64,000 bases of DNA from Streptococcus cuniculi (GTDB taxonomy: Bacteria; Bacillota; Bacilli; Lactobacillales; Streptococcaceae). Shown here one piece after another: positions 8,657 through 19,212 of the stretch. The notes beneath the pieces are model-generated. The model did no database searches, was not told where the DNA came from, and saw nothing but the letters and a program-made list of their open reading frames with translations. A program made the translations under genes and the position numbers. Position 1 is the first letter of the stretch, and the number at the start of each line of letters is the position of its first letter. The stretch lies in NCBI RefSeq assembly GCF_001921845.1, contig NZ_MSJM01000003.1, forward strand, positions 1 to 64,000, in the 5' to 3' direction.

Positions 8657-11600
8657 TTATTCTTTGTCTTCTCTCTTACCTTTACCAAGTGCAAGGAAGC
8701 CTGCCAGACCAAGAGCGATTAGGCCGTAAACTCCTATGGTTGAAGTTTCCGTACCTGTCCTAGGAAGTGCTCCTTTAGATGGTTTCACAGTAGTTGAACC
8801 TGCTTGTGCTGGTCCTGACTGACCTGGCATTGGAGGCTGACCAGCTCCTGGGTCGGTCCCTTGTTTTCCTGGCTGAGTCGGTGGTGTTTGACCTGGGTCG
8901 GTCGTTTGGTTTGGTTTAGCAACCGCTGAACCTTTTGCGACATTTCCCTTGGCATCCTTACCGGTTGCTGTGACAGTTGACCCATCTGCAACTTTATCGG
9001 CTGGGATTGTAACTGTTCCATCCTTATCAACCATGACACCATCTGGCAGCGTGCCTTTCGGTGTCCATTCACCTGTCGTAGGGTCTTTCACAATGGTTAC
9101 GGTTTGCTGGGAGCCGTCTTCATCAGTATAATCAATCGTACCTGTTGTGTTATCCTCACCTACCTTGACAGTTACTGAACCGTCTTCATTAGCCGTCACA
9201 CTTGGCTTGTCGGCTGTGGTATCTTTATCCGTATCAGAGGCCGGCTTGCTGTTTGGATCTTTCGAATCTGTTCCTGCATCCTTTTCTGCGTCATCAGTAA
9301 ATCCATCATTGTCATCGTCTGGATCCGTGACATCTGGATTCCCATCGCCATCTGTATCACGCTGAATAGTGATAATGAATGGTTTTTCAGCAATGACCTT
9401 GCCATCTTTATCCTTCACGACCACTGTAATTGGGAACTCACGTGTTTCCTCATCTTTACTCCAATCCGTCACTTTAGTTGGAGTGCCTGAAATTACACCG
9501 GTTGCTGGATTATAGGTTACACCATCTGGAAGACCTATCACTTCTGTTGTAGCATCTGTTGGAACATTGGCAGTTGTCACCGTAATCGGTTCAATTGGTT
9601 GTCCTTCAATAACCGTCTTATCTGATACACCATCGATGGTTGCGCTTGGCTTGCTAGCTGGATCTTTTGGATCCGTACCAGCATCTTTTTCTTCTGCATC
9701 CGTAAATCCGTCACCATCATCATCTGGATCGGTCACATCTGGATCACCATCTTTGTCTGTATCACGCTGCACCTTAATCACGAAGGTCTCGGTTGTCTCA
9801 TTGCCTGCTTCATCTTTCGCTTTAACGGTGACAGTAAAGGTTTTCTCCTCATCTGTACCCCAGTCTCCTACAGTTGGAGTGCCTGAAATCACACCAGTTG
9901 CTGGATTATAGGTCACACCATCTGGAAGACCTGAAACGGTGATGGTTGGAGCTTTACCTGAATCATCTGTTGCTGTGACAGTAATTGGTGTGATACCCTT
10001 GCCTTCAACAACGGTTTGATCAGTGATAGGAGCAATCGTTGGATTCGTGGTGTCCTTATCCTTATCCTTATCCGTATCAGGCGCTGGCTTGCTCGTTGGA
10101 TCTTTCGGATTCGTGCCTGCTTTCTTCTCTTCTGCATCCGTAGAGCCGTCACCATCATCATCTGGATCGGTCACATCTGGATCACCATCTTTATCTGTAT
10201 CACGCTGCACCTTAATCACGAAGGTCTCGGTTGTCTCATTACCTGCTTCATCTGTCGCCTTAACAGTGACAGTAAAGGTTTTCTCCTCATCTGTGCCCCA
10301 GTCGCTCACAGTTGGAGTGCCTGAAATCACACCAGTTGCTGAATCGTAGGTCACACCATCTGGAAGACCTGAAACGGTGATGGTTGGAGCTTTTCCTGAA
10401 TCATCTGTTGCTGTGACAGTAATTGGTGTGATACCCTTGCCTTCAACAACGGTTTGATCACTGATAGGAGTAATCGTTGGATTCGTGGTGTCCTTATCCT
10501 TATCCGTATCAGGCGCTGGCTTGCTGTTTGGATCTTTCGGATCTGTTCCTGCTGCCTTTTCTGCGTCGTCAGTAACTCCATCTCCATCATCGTCTGGGTC
10601 GAGGACATCTGGCATTCCGTCACCATCTGTATCACGTTGAATAGTAATTGATACAGTTACGTCTTTCGTTTCTTTGCCATTGGTAACAGTTACTGGAATC
10701 TCAACTACACGTTCTTCCTCGTCTTTTTTCCAATCACCTACCGTTGGGGTACCTGTCAAGTTGCCATTTGCATCAACAGATAGGCCGTTGGTTGGAGTTG
10801 AAGTAATGGTTGAACCATCTTTGTTTGGTGTAACCACTTGGATTCCATCTGGAATTGGAGCTTTTTCAATCACTTTCGTTGGGGTGGTGGTTACTGTAAG
10901 ACTAGTTGGCTTGCTGTCTGGGTCTTTGGAATCCGTACCAGCCTTTTTCTCGTCCTCGTCAGTAAATCCATCCCCGTCATCATCTGGGTCGGTCACATCT
11001 GGAATACCATCTTTGTCTGTGTCACGTTGAACAGTAATCGTGAATGGTTTTTCAGCGATGACTTTTCCGTCTTTGTCCTTCACGACAACTTTACCAGGGA
11101 ACTCTCGTGTTTCCTCGTCTTTGCCCCAATCCGTCACTTTAGTTGGGGTGCCTGAAATCACACCTGTTTTCGGATCATAGGTCACACCATCTGGAAGACC
11201 TGTCACTTCTGTTGTGCCACCCGTTGGAACGTTAGCCGTTGTCACGGTCATTGCGTCGATTGGCTGGCCTTCAACAACTGTTTTATCTGATATACCATCG
11301 ATGGTTGCGCTTGGCTTGCTGTCTGGGTCTTTGGAATCCGTACCAGCTTTTTTCTCGTCATCGTCAGTAAATCCATCCCCGTCATCGTCTGGGTCGGTGA
11401 CATCTGGAGCACCATCTTTGTCTGTATCACGTTGAACAGTAATCGTGAATGGTTTTTCAGCGATGACTTTTCCGTCTTTGTCCTTCACAACAACTTTACC
11501 AGAAAACTCTCGTGTTTCCTCGTCTTTGCCCCAATCCGTCACTTTAGTTGGGGTGCCTGAAATCACACCTGTTTTCGGATCATAGGTCACACCATCTGGA

Positions 11601-14600
11601 AGGCCTGTCACTTCTGTTGTGCCACCTTCTGGAACGTTAGCCGTTGTCACGGTCATTGCGTCGATTGGCTGGCCTTCAACAACTGTTTTATCTGATACAC
11701 CATCGATGGTTGCGCTTGGCTTGCTGTTTGGGTCTTTGGAATCCGTACCAGCCTTTTTCTCGTCCTCGTCAGTAAATCCATCCCCATCATCGTCTGGGTC
11801 GGTGACATCTGGAGTGCCATCTTTGTCTGTATCACGCTGCACCTTAATCACGAAGGTCTCGCTTGTTTCATTTCCTGCTTCATCTGTCGCCTTAACAGTT
11901 ACTGGGAATTCTTTCTCTTCAGCGTCGCCCCAGTCTTCTACCGTAGGTTTACCTGAGATGACACCCGTTTTCGAGTCATAGGTCACACCATCTGGAAGAC
12001 CTGAAACGGTGACGGTCGGCTTGGTTCCTGAATCATCATTTGTAGTAACGGTGATAGGAGTGATGTCCTTGCCTTCGGTAACTGTTTGATCCTCAATTGG
12101 CTCAATGGTTGGTTTGGTAGTATCTTTATCTGGCTCTGCTACAGTTACTTTAACTGGAACAACTTCTTTAGAACCATCTCCATAAGTCACTTCAACAGGG
12201 ATTGTATAATCTGTTCCAGGAGTTGCACCAGAAGGAACCGTTACGCTCACCTTGCCATCTGCATCAACTGTCGCTTTAGTACCTGCTGGAAGCGGAGTGG
12301 TTCCGTCAGGTTGCTCTGTTGAAATCGCATAGGTTGGTTTTTTGGCATCCGCTGGCAATTCTGGTGTAAAGGTTGGAACTGCTGTTGTGACCGTCTCACC
12401 TGGTTTACCAGTTACATCTGTATAGGCAGGGGTGTACTTGTCGTTATCAGACTCGATTACAATGATTTTAGCTTTTACTTCTTCACTTGAACCATCTGGA
12501 TACGTCACTTTAACTGGAACAGTAAATTCTGTACCAAATCCTGCGCTATCCCCAATTGGAAGAGTCACAACACCGGTAGTTGGATCTACCGCTGCACCTA
12601 CTGGAGGTTCTTCCCCCAATTCATACTTCACGTTTGCTGGAGTTGCAGCTGCACCATTTTTGTCTGTGAAAGTTGGTACTTTAGAAGTAGCGGTTGTTCC
12701 AGCTTTAACGTGCGTGTCTTCATAAGTCGGGGTATAGTTGTCCTTGTCAGACTCAACAACGGTGAATTTGGCAGTCGCAGTATCTTCTGACTTATCCTTA
12801 TAAGTCACAACCACTGGAACATTGATTTCTGTACCTGCGGCAAGATCATCTGGAGTTTTTACCGTTACGGTACCTGTTGCTGAATCAATAGTTGCTGTCA
12901 CTCCTGCTGGAAGTCCACTAGTATCTCCCAGTTTGTAAGCTACTGATGCAGCTGGAGTTGCGCTAGCACCGTCTTTATCCGTAAAGGTTGGAGCAGCTGA
13001 TGTTGCTGATTGACCAGCTTTCACTTCTGTATCTGTATAAGCAGGAGTGTACTTATCAGTTTCTGTTTCAGGATGGTTGAGCTTGAATTCAGCCGTTACA
13101 GTCGAAGTCGTTCCATCTTTATAGGTGACTAGGACATCAACAGTCGTATCTTCTGTGGCATTCTTCCATGTAATCACACCTGTCTTCGCATCGATAGAGA
13201 AGTTAGTAGGTGCGGCATCGCTACCATCGGTCGAAACAAATGAGAATGTTGCTCCGTCTGGTGCAGCAAGTGTTTCTTCTTTATCCTTTGTATGTGCGAC
13301 ATCGAACGTTGGCTTAGTAGATGTTGTATTGGTCGCCCCTTGATCCGCGTAAGTGACTTCATACTTCGGAATGAGTTGATAAACTGCCGTAAATGAATCT
13401 TTTTGGATTGGATAAGGCGGAAGAGAACCGTCTGCATTGACTGCATATAATTCTGCGAAATAGGTAGTGGTTTTCTTCAGGTCGCTTGGTACTGTATACG
13501 TTGAATCTGGCAAGGTTCCGTCTGCATTTGCTTCAACTGCTGTACCTTCAGCTACAACCTTACCATCTTCATCTTTCCAGATAACCTTGTAATACTCACC
13601 TGTTCCTGGCTTAACCCCTGTTATCTTCGCAATCGCTGTATCACCAGGTACAGCATAGTTAGAGTAGGAATCATAATTTACAATATCCAATTTTGCATCA
13701 TTGTGGAAGGCTGCAAATCGAACGTTTGTCACATTGTTATTGCCTGGAATTTCAAGTGTGCCAATATTATATCCAACATTCCAGAAAGTAGGTAAGGTAT
13801 CTCCCCATGCGCCTGCATTAGCAGCACGTGGAACATCACCGTAGAATGGTGTCGTAAATGAAATACCCTCTAAGTCAGCCACAACCATCAACCAGTCCAA
13901 GTTGATATGTTTTGGTGCTTTATTGAGGTCTAAGCCTGAATCTGTTCCTCTACTTCCAAATTTACCGTAAGATGGACTGTCGGCAACCGTCCCCATCCAT
14001 TCAGTTCCTTTTTTCGTCACACCTGAACCATTTGTAACATTTTGATCGCTGCGTAAGACAGAATCACGATTATTGATGACGCCATCAAATCCTGGATTGT
14101 TCCATGCTTGTCCAAAGGTTCCATTAAACTGAATCTTGTACTCACCTTTAGCATCTGTCTTTGCTACAACCGTTTCAGCGATCCATTTAGAACGATCTGC
14201 TTTAATCTGAGCAATGAGATACTCACGTAGTTTCTCTTCATTCTCACGTGACCAGTTCGCACCACGAATATTGGAAGACTTGTCCTTGTTTACTTTTGGT
14301 GTCCAAGAAGAACCATCTGCAACAAATTGTTGTAATACATCAAGTTTATTCAATTCTGCAACTGCATAGTCACTCAAATAGGAGGCATAAACATTGATAC
14401 CAGCTATCCCAATATCTTCTTTTTGACGACTGATTAAACCATTCCAAGTCAGCGCTCCTTGTGGGTTATTGTTATTCCAATACACCTCACCTGATACTGT
14501 TCCGCCTTCACTCTTATCTGGAGAAGCTGGAGTTTGCTTCGCATCTTGTTTCCAAATATCGGAGTTTTTATAAGCATATTGAATTTCAACATCTGTTAGA

Positions 14601-15457
14601 CGGCCATTGATGGTATCATTTCCTGCACCATTCGTTGTATCAAGCGCAGATCCTTCTGGAGCAATTTGCTCTTCTCCATAAGAATAAAGAAGCTCATACT
14701 GATTCGTGTCAGGGTTGACAGACCAAATACGCCATTTTTCAGCATTGGCATCTCCAGCTCCTAATGAAGCATAAGCATTAAATGTCCATTTCTTACCATC
14801 AGCACCAATAAAGGGAGCCATACCAATAGCAAAACTACCGTCCTCGTTCGTAGTTGTTGTATAGATTGGTGAACTAAGTCCATTTTTCTCATACCATTGG
14901 GCATAGACCTTCACGCCTCCTAGACCAGTTGCTGTGGTAGCAGTATTATCGTTTGAATTCCCACCATACTTAAGGCGGACATCACCACTAATAGTATGCT
15001 TATCGGACTTGTTCGCTTTACTTTCAATTGCATCTGCTTCAGAAGTACCACGATTTACAGAAACACGCGTGTCGTGGGCCGTAGCTTCTGCTATAATGTT
15101 AGCTACTTCGGCATCATGGTTAATAATCCCTTTGGTTTGCTTAGCAACTTCCCCAATATAATAGGATTTTTCAACATCATTCAGGTTACTAAGGCCATTA
15201 ATCGTTGCAATCGCATTTGTATAGACACCATCTGTTACCTTACGGAGACCTGTCCTCATAGGAAGAGGATCATGAATTTCTGTTGTTGAAGGAGTTGAAA
15301 CTACTGTATCTAAATCATTTGCTGATACAGTTGTTGCCAAACTCACCATCATAGCTGTTCCAAGAAGAACGCTAGCAGCACCAAAATGGTATTTGCGGAT
15401 TGAAAAACGTTGGCTCAAACCATACCAGTCAAACTTGTTTTTCTTCGTCTTTCTCAC
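8657..15457 (-). CDS. Giant YSIRK/LPXTG surface adhesin with Ig-like and TSP3-type repeats
   Basis: The gene encodes a sortase-anchored wall protein of about 2266 residues. I place the start at GTG 15457, because GGGG lies nine bases upstream; a longer open frame begins at 15496. A YSIRK-type signal (FSIRKYHFGAASVLLG) targets secretion to the septum. Next come a small helical segment (INGLSNLNDVEKSYY), a long beta-rich region of possible ligand-binding type (about 140-750), and several Rib/alpha-like repeats with YPDG-type strands. Seven alternating modules follow: an Ig-like domain (GLPDGVTYD..TGVISGTPT) plus a calcium-binding thrombospondin-3-like linker (DTDKDG.PDVTDPDDDGDG). A Pro/Gly-rich wall region then precedes LPRTG, a membrane helix and a basic tail. 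The DNA repeats have a period of about 400-440 bp, so unit number probably varies between strains. A -10 TATAAT is at 15536-15531. Ligand unknown. Confidence 0.9.
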   Translation of the reverse strand: MRKTKKNKFDWYGLSQRFSIRKYHFGAASVLLGTAMMVSLATTVSANDLDTVVSTPSTTEIHDPLPMRTGLRKVTDGVYTNAIATINGLSNLNDVEKSYYIGEVAKQTKGIINHDAEVANIIAEATAHDTRVSVNRGTSEADAIESKANKSDKHTISGDVRLKYGGNSNDNTATTATGLGGVKVYAQWYEKNGLSSPIYTTTTNEDGSFAIGMAPFIGADGKKWTFNAYASLGAGDANAEKWRIWSVNPDTNQYELLYSYGEEQIAPEGSALDTTNGAGNDTINGRLTDVEIQYAYKNSDIWKQDAKQTPASPDKSEGGTVSGEVYWNNNNPQGALTWNGLISRQKEDIGIAGINVYASYLSDYAVAELNKLDVLQQFVADGSSWTPKVNKDKSSNIRGANWSRENEEKLREYLIAQIKADRSKWIAETVVAKTDAKGEYKIQFNGTFGQAWNNPGFDGVINNRDSVLRSDQNVTNGSGVTKKGTEWMGTVADSPSYGKFGSRGTDSGLDLNKAPKHINLDWLMVVADLEGISFTTPFYGDVPRAANAGAWGDTLPTFWNVGYNIGTLEIPGNNNVTNVRFAAFHNDAKLDIVNYDSYSNYAVPGDTAIAKITGVKPGTGEYYKVIWKDEDGKVVAEGTAVEANADGTLPDSTYTVPSDLKKTTTYFAELYAVNADGSLPPYPIQKDSFTAVYQLIPKYEVTYADQGATNTTSTKPTFDVAHTKDKEETLAAPDGATFSFVSTDGSDAAPTNFSIDAKTGVITWKNATEDTTVDVLVTYKDGTTSTVTAEFKLNHPETETDKYTPAYTDTEVKAGQSATSAAPTFTDKDGASATPAASVAYKLGDTSGLPAGVTATIDSATGTVTVKTPDDLAAGTEINVPVVVTYKDKSEDTATAKFTVVESDKDNYTPTYEDTHVKAGTTATSKVPTFTDKNGAAATPANVKYELGEEPPVGAAVDPTTGVVTLPIGDSAGFGTEFTVPVKVTYPDGSSEEVKAKIIVIESDNDKYTPAYTDVTGKPGETVTTAVPTFTPELPADAKKPTYAISTEQPDGTTPLPAGTKATVDADGKVSVTVPSGATPGTDYTIPVEVTYGDGSKEVVPVKVTVAEPDKDTTKPTIEPIEDQTVTEGKDITPITVTTNDDSGTKPTVTVSGLPDGVTYDSKTGVISGKPTVEDWGDAEEKEFPVTVKATDEAGNETSETFVIKVQRDTDKDGTPDVTDPDDDGDGFTDEDEKKAGTDSKDPNSKPSATIDGVSDKTVVEGQPIDAMTVTTANVPEGGTTEVTGLPDGVTYDPKTGVISGTPTKVTDWGKDEETREFSGKVVVKDKDGKVIAEKPFTITVQRDTDKDGAPDVTDPDDDGDGFTDDDEKKAGTDSKDPDSKPSATIDGISDKTVVEGQPIDAMTVTTANVPTGGTTEVTGLPDGVTYDPKTGVISGTPTKVTDWGKDEETREFPGKVVVKDKDGKVIAEKPFTITVQRDTDKDGIPDVTDPDDDGDGFTDEDEKKAGTDSKDPDSKPTSLTVTTTPTKVIEKAPIPDGIQVVTPNKDGSTITSTPTNGLSVDANGNLTGTPTVGDWKKDEEERVVEIPVTVTNGKETKDVTVSITIQRDTDGDGMPDVLDPDDDGDGVTDDAEKAAGTDPKDPNSKPAPDTDKDKDTTNPTITPISDQTVVEGKGITPITVTATDDSGKAPTITVSGLPDGVTYDSATGVISGTPTVSDWGTDEEKTFTVTVKATDEAGNETTETFVIKVQRDTDKDGDPDVTDPDDDGDGSTDAEEKKAGTNPKDPTSKPAPDTDKDKDKDTTNPTIAPITDQTVVEGKGITPITVTATDDSGKAPTITVSGLPDGVTYNPATGVISGTPTVGDWGTDEEKTFTVTVKAKDEAGNETTETFVIKVQRDTDKDGDPDVTDPDDDGDGFTDAEEKDAGTDPKDPASKPSATIDGVSDKTVIEGQPIEPITVTTANVPTDATTEVIGLPDGVTYNPATGVISGTPTKVTDWSKDEETREFPITVVVKDKDGKVIAEKPFIITIQRDTDGDGNPDVTDPDDDNDGFTDDAEKDAGTDSKDPNSKPASDTDKDTTADKPSVTANEDGSVTVKVGEDNTTGTIDYTDEDGSQQTVTIVKDPTTGEWTPKGTLPDGVMVDKDGTVTIPADKVADGSTVTATGKDAKGNVAKGSAVAKPNQTTDPGQTPPTQPGKQGTDPGAGQPPMPGQSGPAQAGSTTVKPSKGALPRTGTETSTIGVYGLIALGLAGFLALGKGKREDKE
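9200..12100 (-). repeat. Seven tandem Ig + TSP3 repeat units of about 400-440 bp
   Basis: The block coding for DPDDDGDG recurs near 9317, 9717, 10158, 10577, 10977, 11385 and 11790, each time with the same flanking Ig-like coding sequence. Neighbouring units at about 11000-11440 and 11400-11850 are almost identical at DNA level, while those at 9650-10640 form a second near-identical group. This suggests recent unit duplication by recombination. Confidence 0.85.
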
Positions 15458-15615
15458 AAGTAAACACCCCTTTATCATTTTTAATATATAATACATGGAT
15501 TCGGCACCTCAAAGAAGCGCACTCCCCCATATTATACCCCTTTTTTTCCACTTCCAATCTATGTTCTATATATTAATTATCTGTAGTATCATTTGGTAAC
15601 TACTATTTTCCTACA

Positions 15616-15647
15616 AATAAAAAATCCCTGCTAACCTTGGTTAACAG
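15616..15647 (-). terminator. Terminator after smpB
   Basis: CTGTTAACC / GGTTAGCAG arms (15628-15647, two-base loop) are followed on the minus strand by GGATTTTTT. This separates smpB from the surface protein gene. Confidence 0.8.
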
Positions 15648-15659
15648 AGAATAGGGCCT

Positions 15660-16127
15660 CTACCTCGCATTGATTGCCTTCATCGTGCGGGCAATGTCGC
15701 GGTTTTGTTCGCGGCGTTTGATGGACTCGCGCTTGTCATAGTCGTGTTTTCCTTTGGCAAGGCCAATTAAGACCTTGGCAAAGCCGTCTTTGAGGTAGAC
15801 CTTGAGGGGCACAAGGGTCATTCCTGTTCCCTTGATCTCCTGCTCAAGGCTTGTAATCTGCTTCTTACGTAGGAGCAATTTGCGCGTTCTGGTCGGATCT
15901 TGATTCCAGATATTGCCCTCATCGTAAGGGGCGATGTGGACATTGTTGAGCCAGGCCTCGCCTTTTCGAATCTGGGCAAAGCCGTCTTTGAGATTGATTC
16001 GACCTGCTCGGATAGACTTAATTTCCGTCCCAGTCAAGACCAGCCCTGCTTCAATGGTATCCACAATGCTATAGTCATGACGGGCTTTCTTATTTTGTGC
16101 GAGGACCTTTCCTTCACCCTTTGCCAT
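15660..16127 (-). CDS. smpB: SsrA-binding protein SmpB
   Basis: This 155-residue protein binds tmRNA and brings it to stalled ribosomes for trans-translation. Family hallmarks are visible: an N-terminal [28 protein letters not shown] in the core, and a basic C-terminal tail ([20 protein letters not shown]) that enters the empty mRNA channel. The gene begins two bases after the stop of rnr, so the two are probably co-transcribed and co-translated. RNase R is recruited by SmpB-tmRNA to destroy non-stop mRNA, which fits the pairing. Confidence 0.97.
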   Translation of the reverse strand: MAKGEGKVLAQNKKARHDYSIVDTIEAGLVLTGTEIKSIRAGRINLKDGFAQIRKGEAWLNNVHIAPYDEGNIWNQDPTRTRKLLLRKKQITSLEQEIKGTGMTLVPLKVYLKDGFAKVLIGLAKGKHDYDKRESIKRREQNRDIARTMKAINAR

Positions 16128-16129
16128 CT

Positions 16130-18463
16130 CTATCTCCTTTTTTTGCGTTTTGGTTTCGCCACTTCCCTATAAAATGGCTTCTTTTTCTTGTCTTTTCCTT
16201 TTTTATTGGAAGAATGGAGCGCTCCCTCTTGCTTGCGTCCCTTGCCTTTGCCTCGACCTGTTCTATCGGAACGATCCCGATTGGCATGGCTCTTGCTTTT
16301 GCGGACTGCTTTGAGCGGCGGCTCTAGTACATCCAGTTCAGACGGTACATGGGCAAAATCAATCTCACCTGTCAGCTTGTCTGCCCGCGTCAGCTTGATG
16401 CGAATGCTTTGACCCACATGAAAGACACGTCCTGATTTTTCCCCCTTGAGAGTCAAGGTTCTTTCATTGTAATGGTAAAATTCAGGCAAGTTTTGAATGT
16501 GAATCAAGCCCTCAACCGTATTTGGCAACTCGACAAAGAGACCAAACTTGACGATGCTAGACACCACACCGTCAAATTCTTGCCCCACAAATTCCTGCAT
16601 GTATTCGGCTTTTTTCATGGCTTCCACTTCGCGCTCGGCATCAATCGCACGGCGTTCCAAGCTCGATGTCTGCTTGGCAATGGCAGGAATGGCAGCTTCA
16701 AAATGCGCCACCACTTCTGGCGTAAGATTGCCATATTCCCGCACCATGCGGTGAACCAAGAGGTCAGGATAGCGACGAATCGGACTGGTAAAATGCGTGT
16801 AGTAATCCGCACCTAGTCCATAGTGACCATGATTTTGCTCTGAATAACGAGCCTGCTGCATGGAGCGCAGAAGCATCATATTAAGGACATCCGCATAAGG
16901 CTCATTGGCTACGCGCGCCATCAAATCCTGCAAGGCCTCGGAGCTAATGGAGCTCGCTGTCCCTCCAATTCCAAGGCCAAAGCTGCTGGCGTAATCGATG
17001 AACTTCTGCAATTTATCCGCCTTTGGCTCCTCGTGAATCCGATAGATAAAAGGCAGGTCTAACTTGCTAAAATGCTCCGCAACCGTTTCATTTGCGACCA
17101 GCATAAAGGACTCAATCATGCGCTCTGCAATGCCACGCTGGCGCAGTTGAATGTCGACTGGGAGACCGTCCTTATTGACGATAATCTTGGCTTCATGGGT
17201 ATCAAAATTAAGCGCTCCGCGCTTGAGCCGCATCGTTTCCAAGGTTTTATGGAGTAGAACCATCTTCTCCACACTCGGTACAATTTTTGAAAATTCTTCT
17301 AATTTCGCCTTGTCCCCTGCAATCATCCGATTGACATCCGCATAGGTCATGCGATAGGTCGTCTTAATCACCGTCTGTCCCAGCCAGTGCTTGACCACGC
17401 GCCCTTTTCGGTCAATCTCCATGATGGCAGACTGGGTCAAGCGGTCAACATGGGGATTGAGGGAACAAATGCCATTTGACAAACGCTCCGGTAACATAGG
17501 CACCACACGGTCTGTCACGTAGACCGATGTCCCACGATGGAGGGCTTCTTGATCAAGCGCTGAACCTTCTGTCACATAGTGGGAGACATCTGCGATATGA
17601 ACCCCGAGCTCTAGATTCCCATTTTTTAGTTGCTTGATATGAACCGCATCGTCCAAGTCCTTGGCATCTGCTCCGTCAATGGTAAAAATAATCTCCTGAC
17701 GCAAATCCAAGCGTCCTTCATAGTCCTTTTCTGACGGCTGGTCTGGGATTTGATTGGCTTCTGCCAAGACCTCATCTGGAAATTCAGAGAGAATATCCAT
17801 GGATTCGAGCACTTCCAGAACATCAATCCCAACATCGTCCTTATGTCCGATGACATCACGGATTGTCGCTACAAAATAATCCCGTTTTTTGTTAGGATAT
17901 TGCTCGATATCGACCTTGACAATCTCTGTCCCGTCTAAAACAAGGGCTGATTTTTTCAGGTAAATCGGCTGGCTAATCTTTTGATTTTTCGACTTGATGT
18001 AGCCTGCGTATTCCTTTTTATCCTCATCAAAGATGACCTGACCGACAGCTGTCTTAAGACTATGCTCTAAGATATCGATCACTTCTGCTTCGGCCACCGT
18101 CCCCTTGAGGCGGTCAGCAACTTTTTTAATCGCTACTTCAACCCTATCGCCCTCAATGGCATGGTTGACATCGTTACGCCCGATAAAGAGGTCATCTTCT
18201 GCCTCATCGACCGTGACAAAGCCAAAGCCATTTTTATTGGCACGGAAAATACCTGTTAAGGTCACGCGATTCTTTTTCTTCTTTTCTGGCAAGGCAATTC
18301 TCCCCTGATCGTCAAAACGTAATTGCCGGCGTCCCTCCATACTGGACACCTGCTTGACCAAGGCTGTAAATTCTTTGGCAGACCTTGCTTGAAAATGGTC
18401 TGCTAGTTGATCCATGGTCACAGGACCAACTGTTTCAATATAATCAATGATTTCTTTTTTCAT
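16130..18463 (-). CDS. rnr: Ribonuclease R
   Basis: This 777-residue 3'-5' exoribonuclease of the RNB family acts in RNA decay and rRNA and tmRNA-linked quality control. It has an N-terminal winged-helix segment, cold-shock OB folds ([19 protein letters not shown] near residue 80), an RNB catalytic core with the Asp cluster in [15 protein letters not shown] (about 265), an S1 domain ([19 protein letters not shown], about 635) and a strongly basic tail rich in K and R. Length and order are normal for Gram-positive RNase R. smpB follows after two bases. Confidence 0.96.
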   Translation of the reverse strand: MKKEIIDYIETVGPVTMDQLADHFQARSAKEFTALVKQVSSMEGRRQLRFDDQGRIALPEKKKKNRVTLTGIFRANKNGFGFVTVDEAEDDLFIGRNDVNHAIEGDRVEVAIKKVADRLKGTVAEAEVIDILEHSLKTAVGQVIFDEDKKEYAGYIKSKNQKISQPIYLKKSALVLDGTEIVKVDIEQYPNKKRDYFVATIRDVIGHKDDVGIDVLEVLESMDILSEFPDEVLAEANQIPDQPSEKDYEGRLDLRQEIIFTIDGADAKDLDDAVHIKQLKNGNLELGVHIADVSHYVTEGSALDQEALHRGTSVYVTDRVVPMLPERLSNGICSLNPHVDRLTQSAIMEIDRKGRVVKHWLGQTVIKTTYRMTYADVNRMIAGDKAKLEEFSKIVPSVEKMVLLHKTLETMRLKRGALNFDTHEAKIIVNKDGLPVDIQLRQRGIAERMIESFMLVANETVAEHFSKLDLPFIYRIHEEPKADKLQKFIDYASSFGLGIGGTASSISSEALQDLMARVANEPYADVLNMMLLRSMQQARYSEQNHGHYGLGADYYTHFTSPIRRYPDLLVHRMVREYGNLTPEVVAHFEAAIPAIAKQTSSLERRAIDAEREVEAMKKAEYMQEFVGQEFDGVVSSIVKFGLFVELPNTVEGLIHIQNLPEFYHYNERTLTLKGEKSGRVFHVGQSIRIKLTRADKLTGEIDFAHVPSELDVLEPPLKAVRKSKSHANRDRSDRTGRGKGKGRKQEGALHSSNKKGKDKKKKPFYREVAKPKRKKRR

Positions 18464-18579
18464 GTTTCTCTTTTCGTTATGTTATATGTAATATACATTG
18501 ATATGTATCAACTGCTCTTTTTGATATTTTTTAGCTAGTAGAATTTTATAGTCTTTCAAACATAGATACTCTCAGCTTG

Positions 18580-18742
18580 CTATAGTCGTTTCGTTTTGAT
18601 TTAGTACTAGGCAACGAGTCGCAGACATAACTGGGACTATTGAGGATTATGCTTAATCCTTATTTCCAACCTCCAACAGTCTCCTAGACTGTTGGAGCAA
18701 GACGAGTTAACGACGTTATAAATGAAAACGAAACGACTATAG
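18580..18742. mobile_element. MITE of 163 bp with 22-base terminal inverted repeats
   Basis: Both ends read CTATAGTCGTTTCGTTTT inwards; the 22-base ends differ at one position. Inside is a perfect 12-base stem (18671-18682 / 18686-18697, loop CCT). The element encodes no protein and sits in the rnr-secG gap. Related ends occur at 35963-36031 and 43853-43961. The remaining bases of the gap (18464-18579) hold the AT-rich upstream region of rnr, where I see no gene. Confidence 0.75.
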
Positions 18743-18749
18743 CACATGA

Positions 18750-18783
18750 TAAAAAAGAGACCAAGAACAAAGTCCCAGTCTTT
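18750..18783 (-). terminator. Probable terminator after secG
   Basis: An imperfect stem AGACTGGGAC / GTTCTTGGTCT is followed by TTTTTT on the minus strand, directly past the secG stop. Confidence 0.55.
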
Positions 18784-19017
18784 TTACTTACTTGAAATAA
18801 TTACCAAGGCCAGCGCAATCAACATCCAGCAAAAGACGAGAATAGCGGTCAAACGCTGCATCACAGCCTCGAAGCCCCGCGCCTTTGTCCGTTCAAAGAG
18901 GGCTCCTGAACTGGCATCAAATACGTTGCTAGATTGATTTTTAGCTGGTTGCATAAAGATTGCAATCACGATAATAGCAGATAAAATTAAAAGAATGGTT
19001 AATAAAGCGTTATACAT
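18784..19017 (-). CDS. secG: Preprotein translocase subunit SecG
   Basis: The start is placed at MYNALLTILLILSAI, giving 77 residues, because upstream in-frame residues are basic and unlike the family. Two membrane helices (about 3-22 and 53-73) flank a cytoplasmic loop containing the conserved SSNVFDASSGALFE-like stretch. SecG assists SecYEG during protein export. The gene lies between rpmG and rnr, as in pneumococcus. Confidence 0.9.
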   Translation of the reverse strand: MYNALLTILLILSAIIVIAIFMQPAKNQSSNVFDASSGALFERTKARGFEAVMQRLTAILVFCWMLIALALVIISSK

Positions 19018-19062
19018 ATTTTTTCTCTTTCTTTTAGAACTCCCCACAGTATACCACAAAAT

Positions 19063-19212
19063 TTACTTGGTTTCAAGATGTAGCGTTACTTTTCTCTCTT
19101 TTGGACAATATTTTAACACTTCAATTTTCTGCGGATGCGTTTTGCTGTTCTTACTGGTCAGGTAATTTTTACTGCCACATTCTGAACATTGTAAATTGAT
19201 TTTAACTCTCAC
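19063..19212 (-). CDS. rpmG: 50S ribosomal protein L33
   Basis: A GTG start at 19212 gives 49 residues beginning [13 protein letters not shown] and ending TLHLETK. The L33 core [14 protein letters not shown] and [11 protein letters not shown] is clear. It keeps three cysteines (CSEC and YCPK), so it resembles a partly zinc-ribbon form; streptococci usually carry additional L33 copies without cysteines. The start codon overlaps the stop of the upstream transporter by one base (TAGTG), indicating translational coupling. Confidence 0.93.
   Translation of the reverse strand: MRVKINLQCSECGSKNYLTSKNSKTHPQKIEVLKYCPKERKVTLHLETK

Noticed and set aside
9567..9911. Plus-strand ORFs inside the giant adhesin gene (also near 10023, 11214 and 11619)
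   Set aside because: They are antisense shadows of the repetitive Ig/TSP3 coding sequence and follow its period; low-complexity Ser/Val products with no ribosome sites.
15458..15496. Upstream ATG of the giant adhesin frame
   Set aside because: GTG at 15457 has a well-spaced GGGG ribosome site and gives a normal start before the YSIRK signal; the ATG at 15496 has none.
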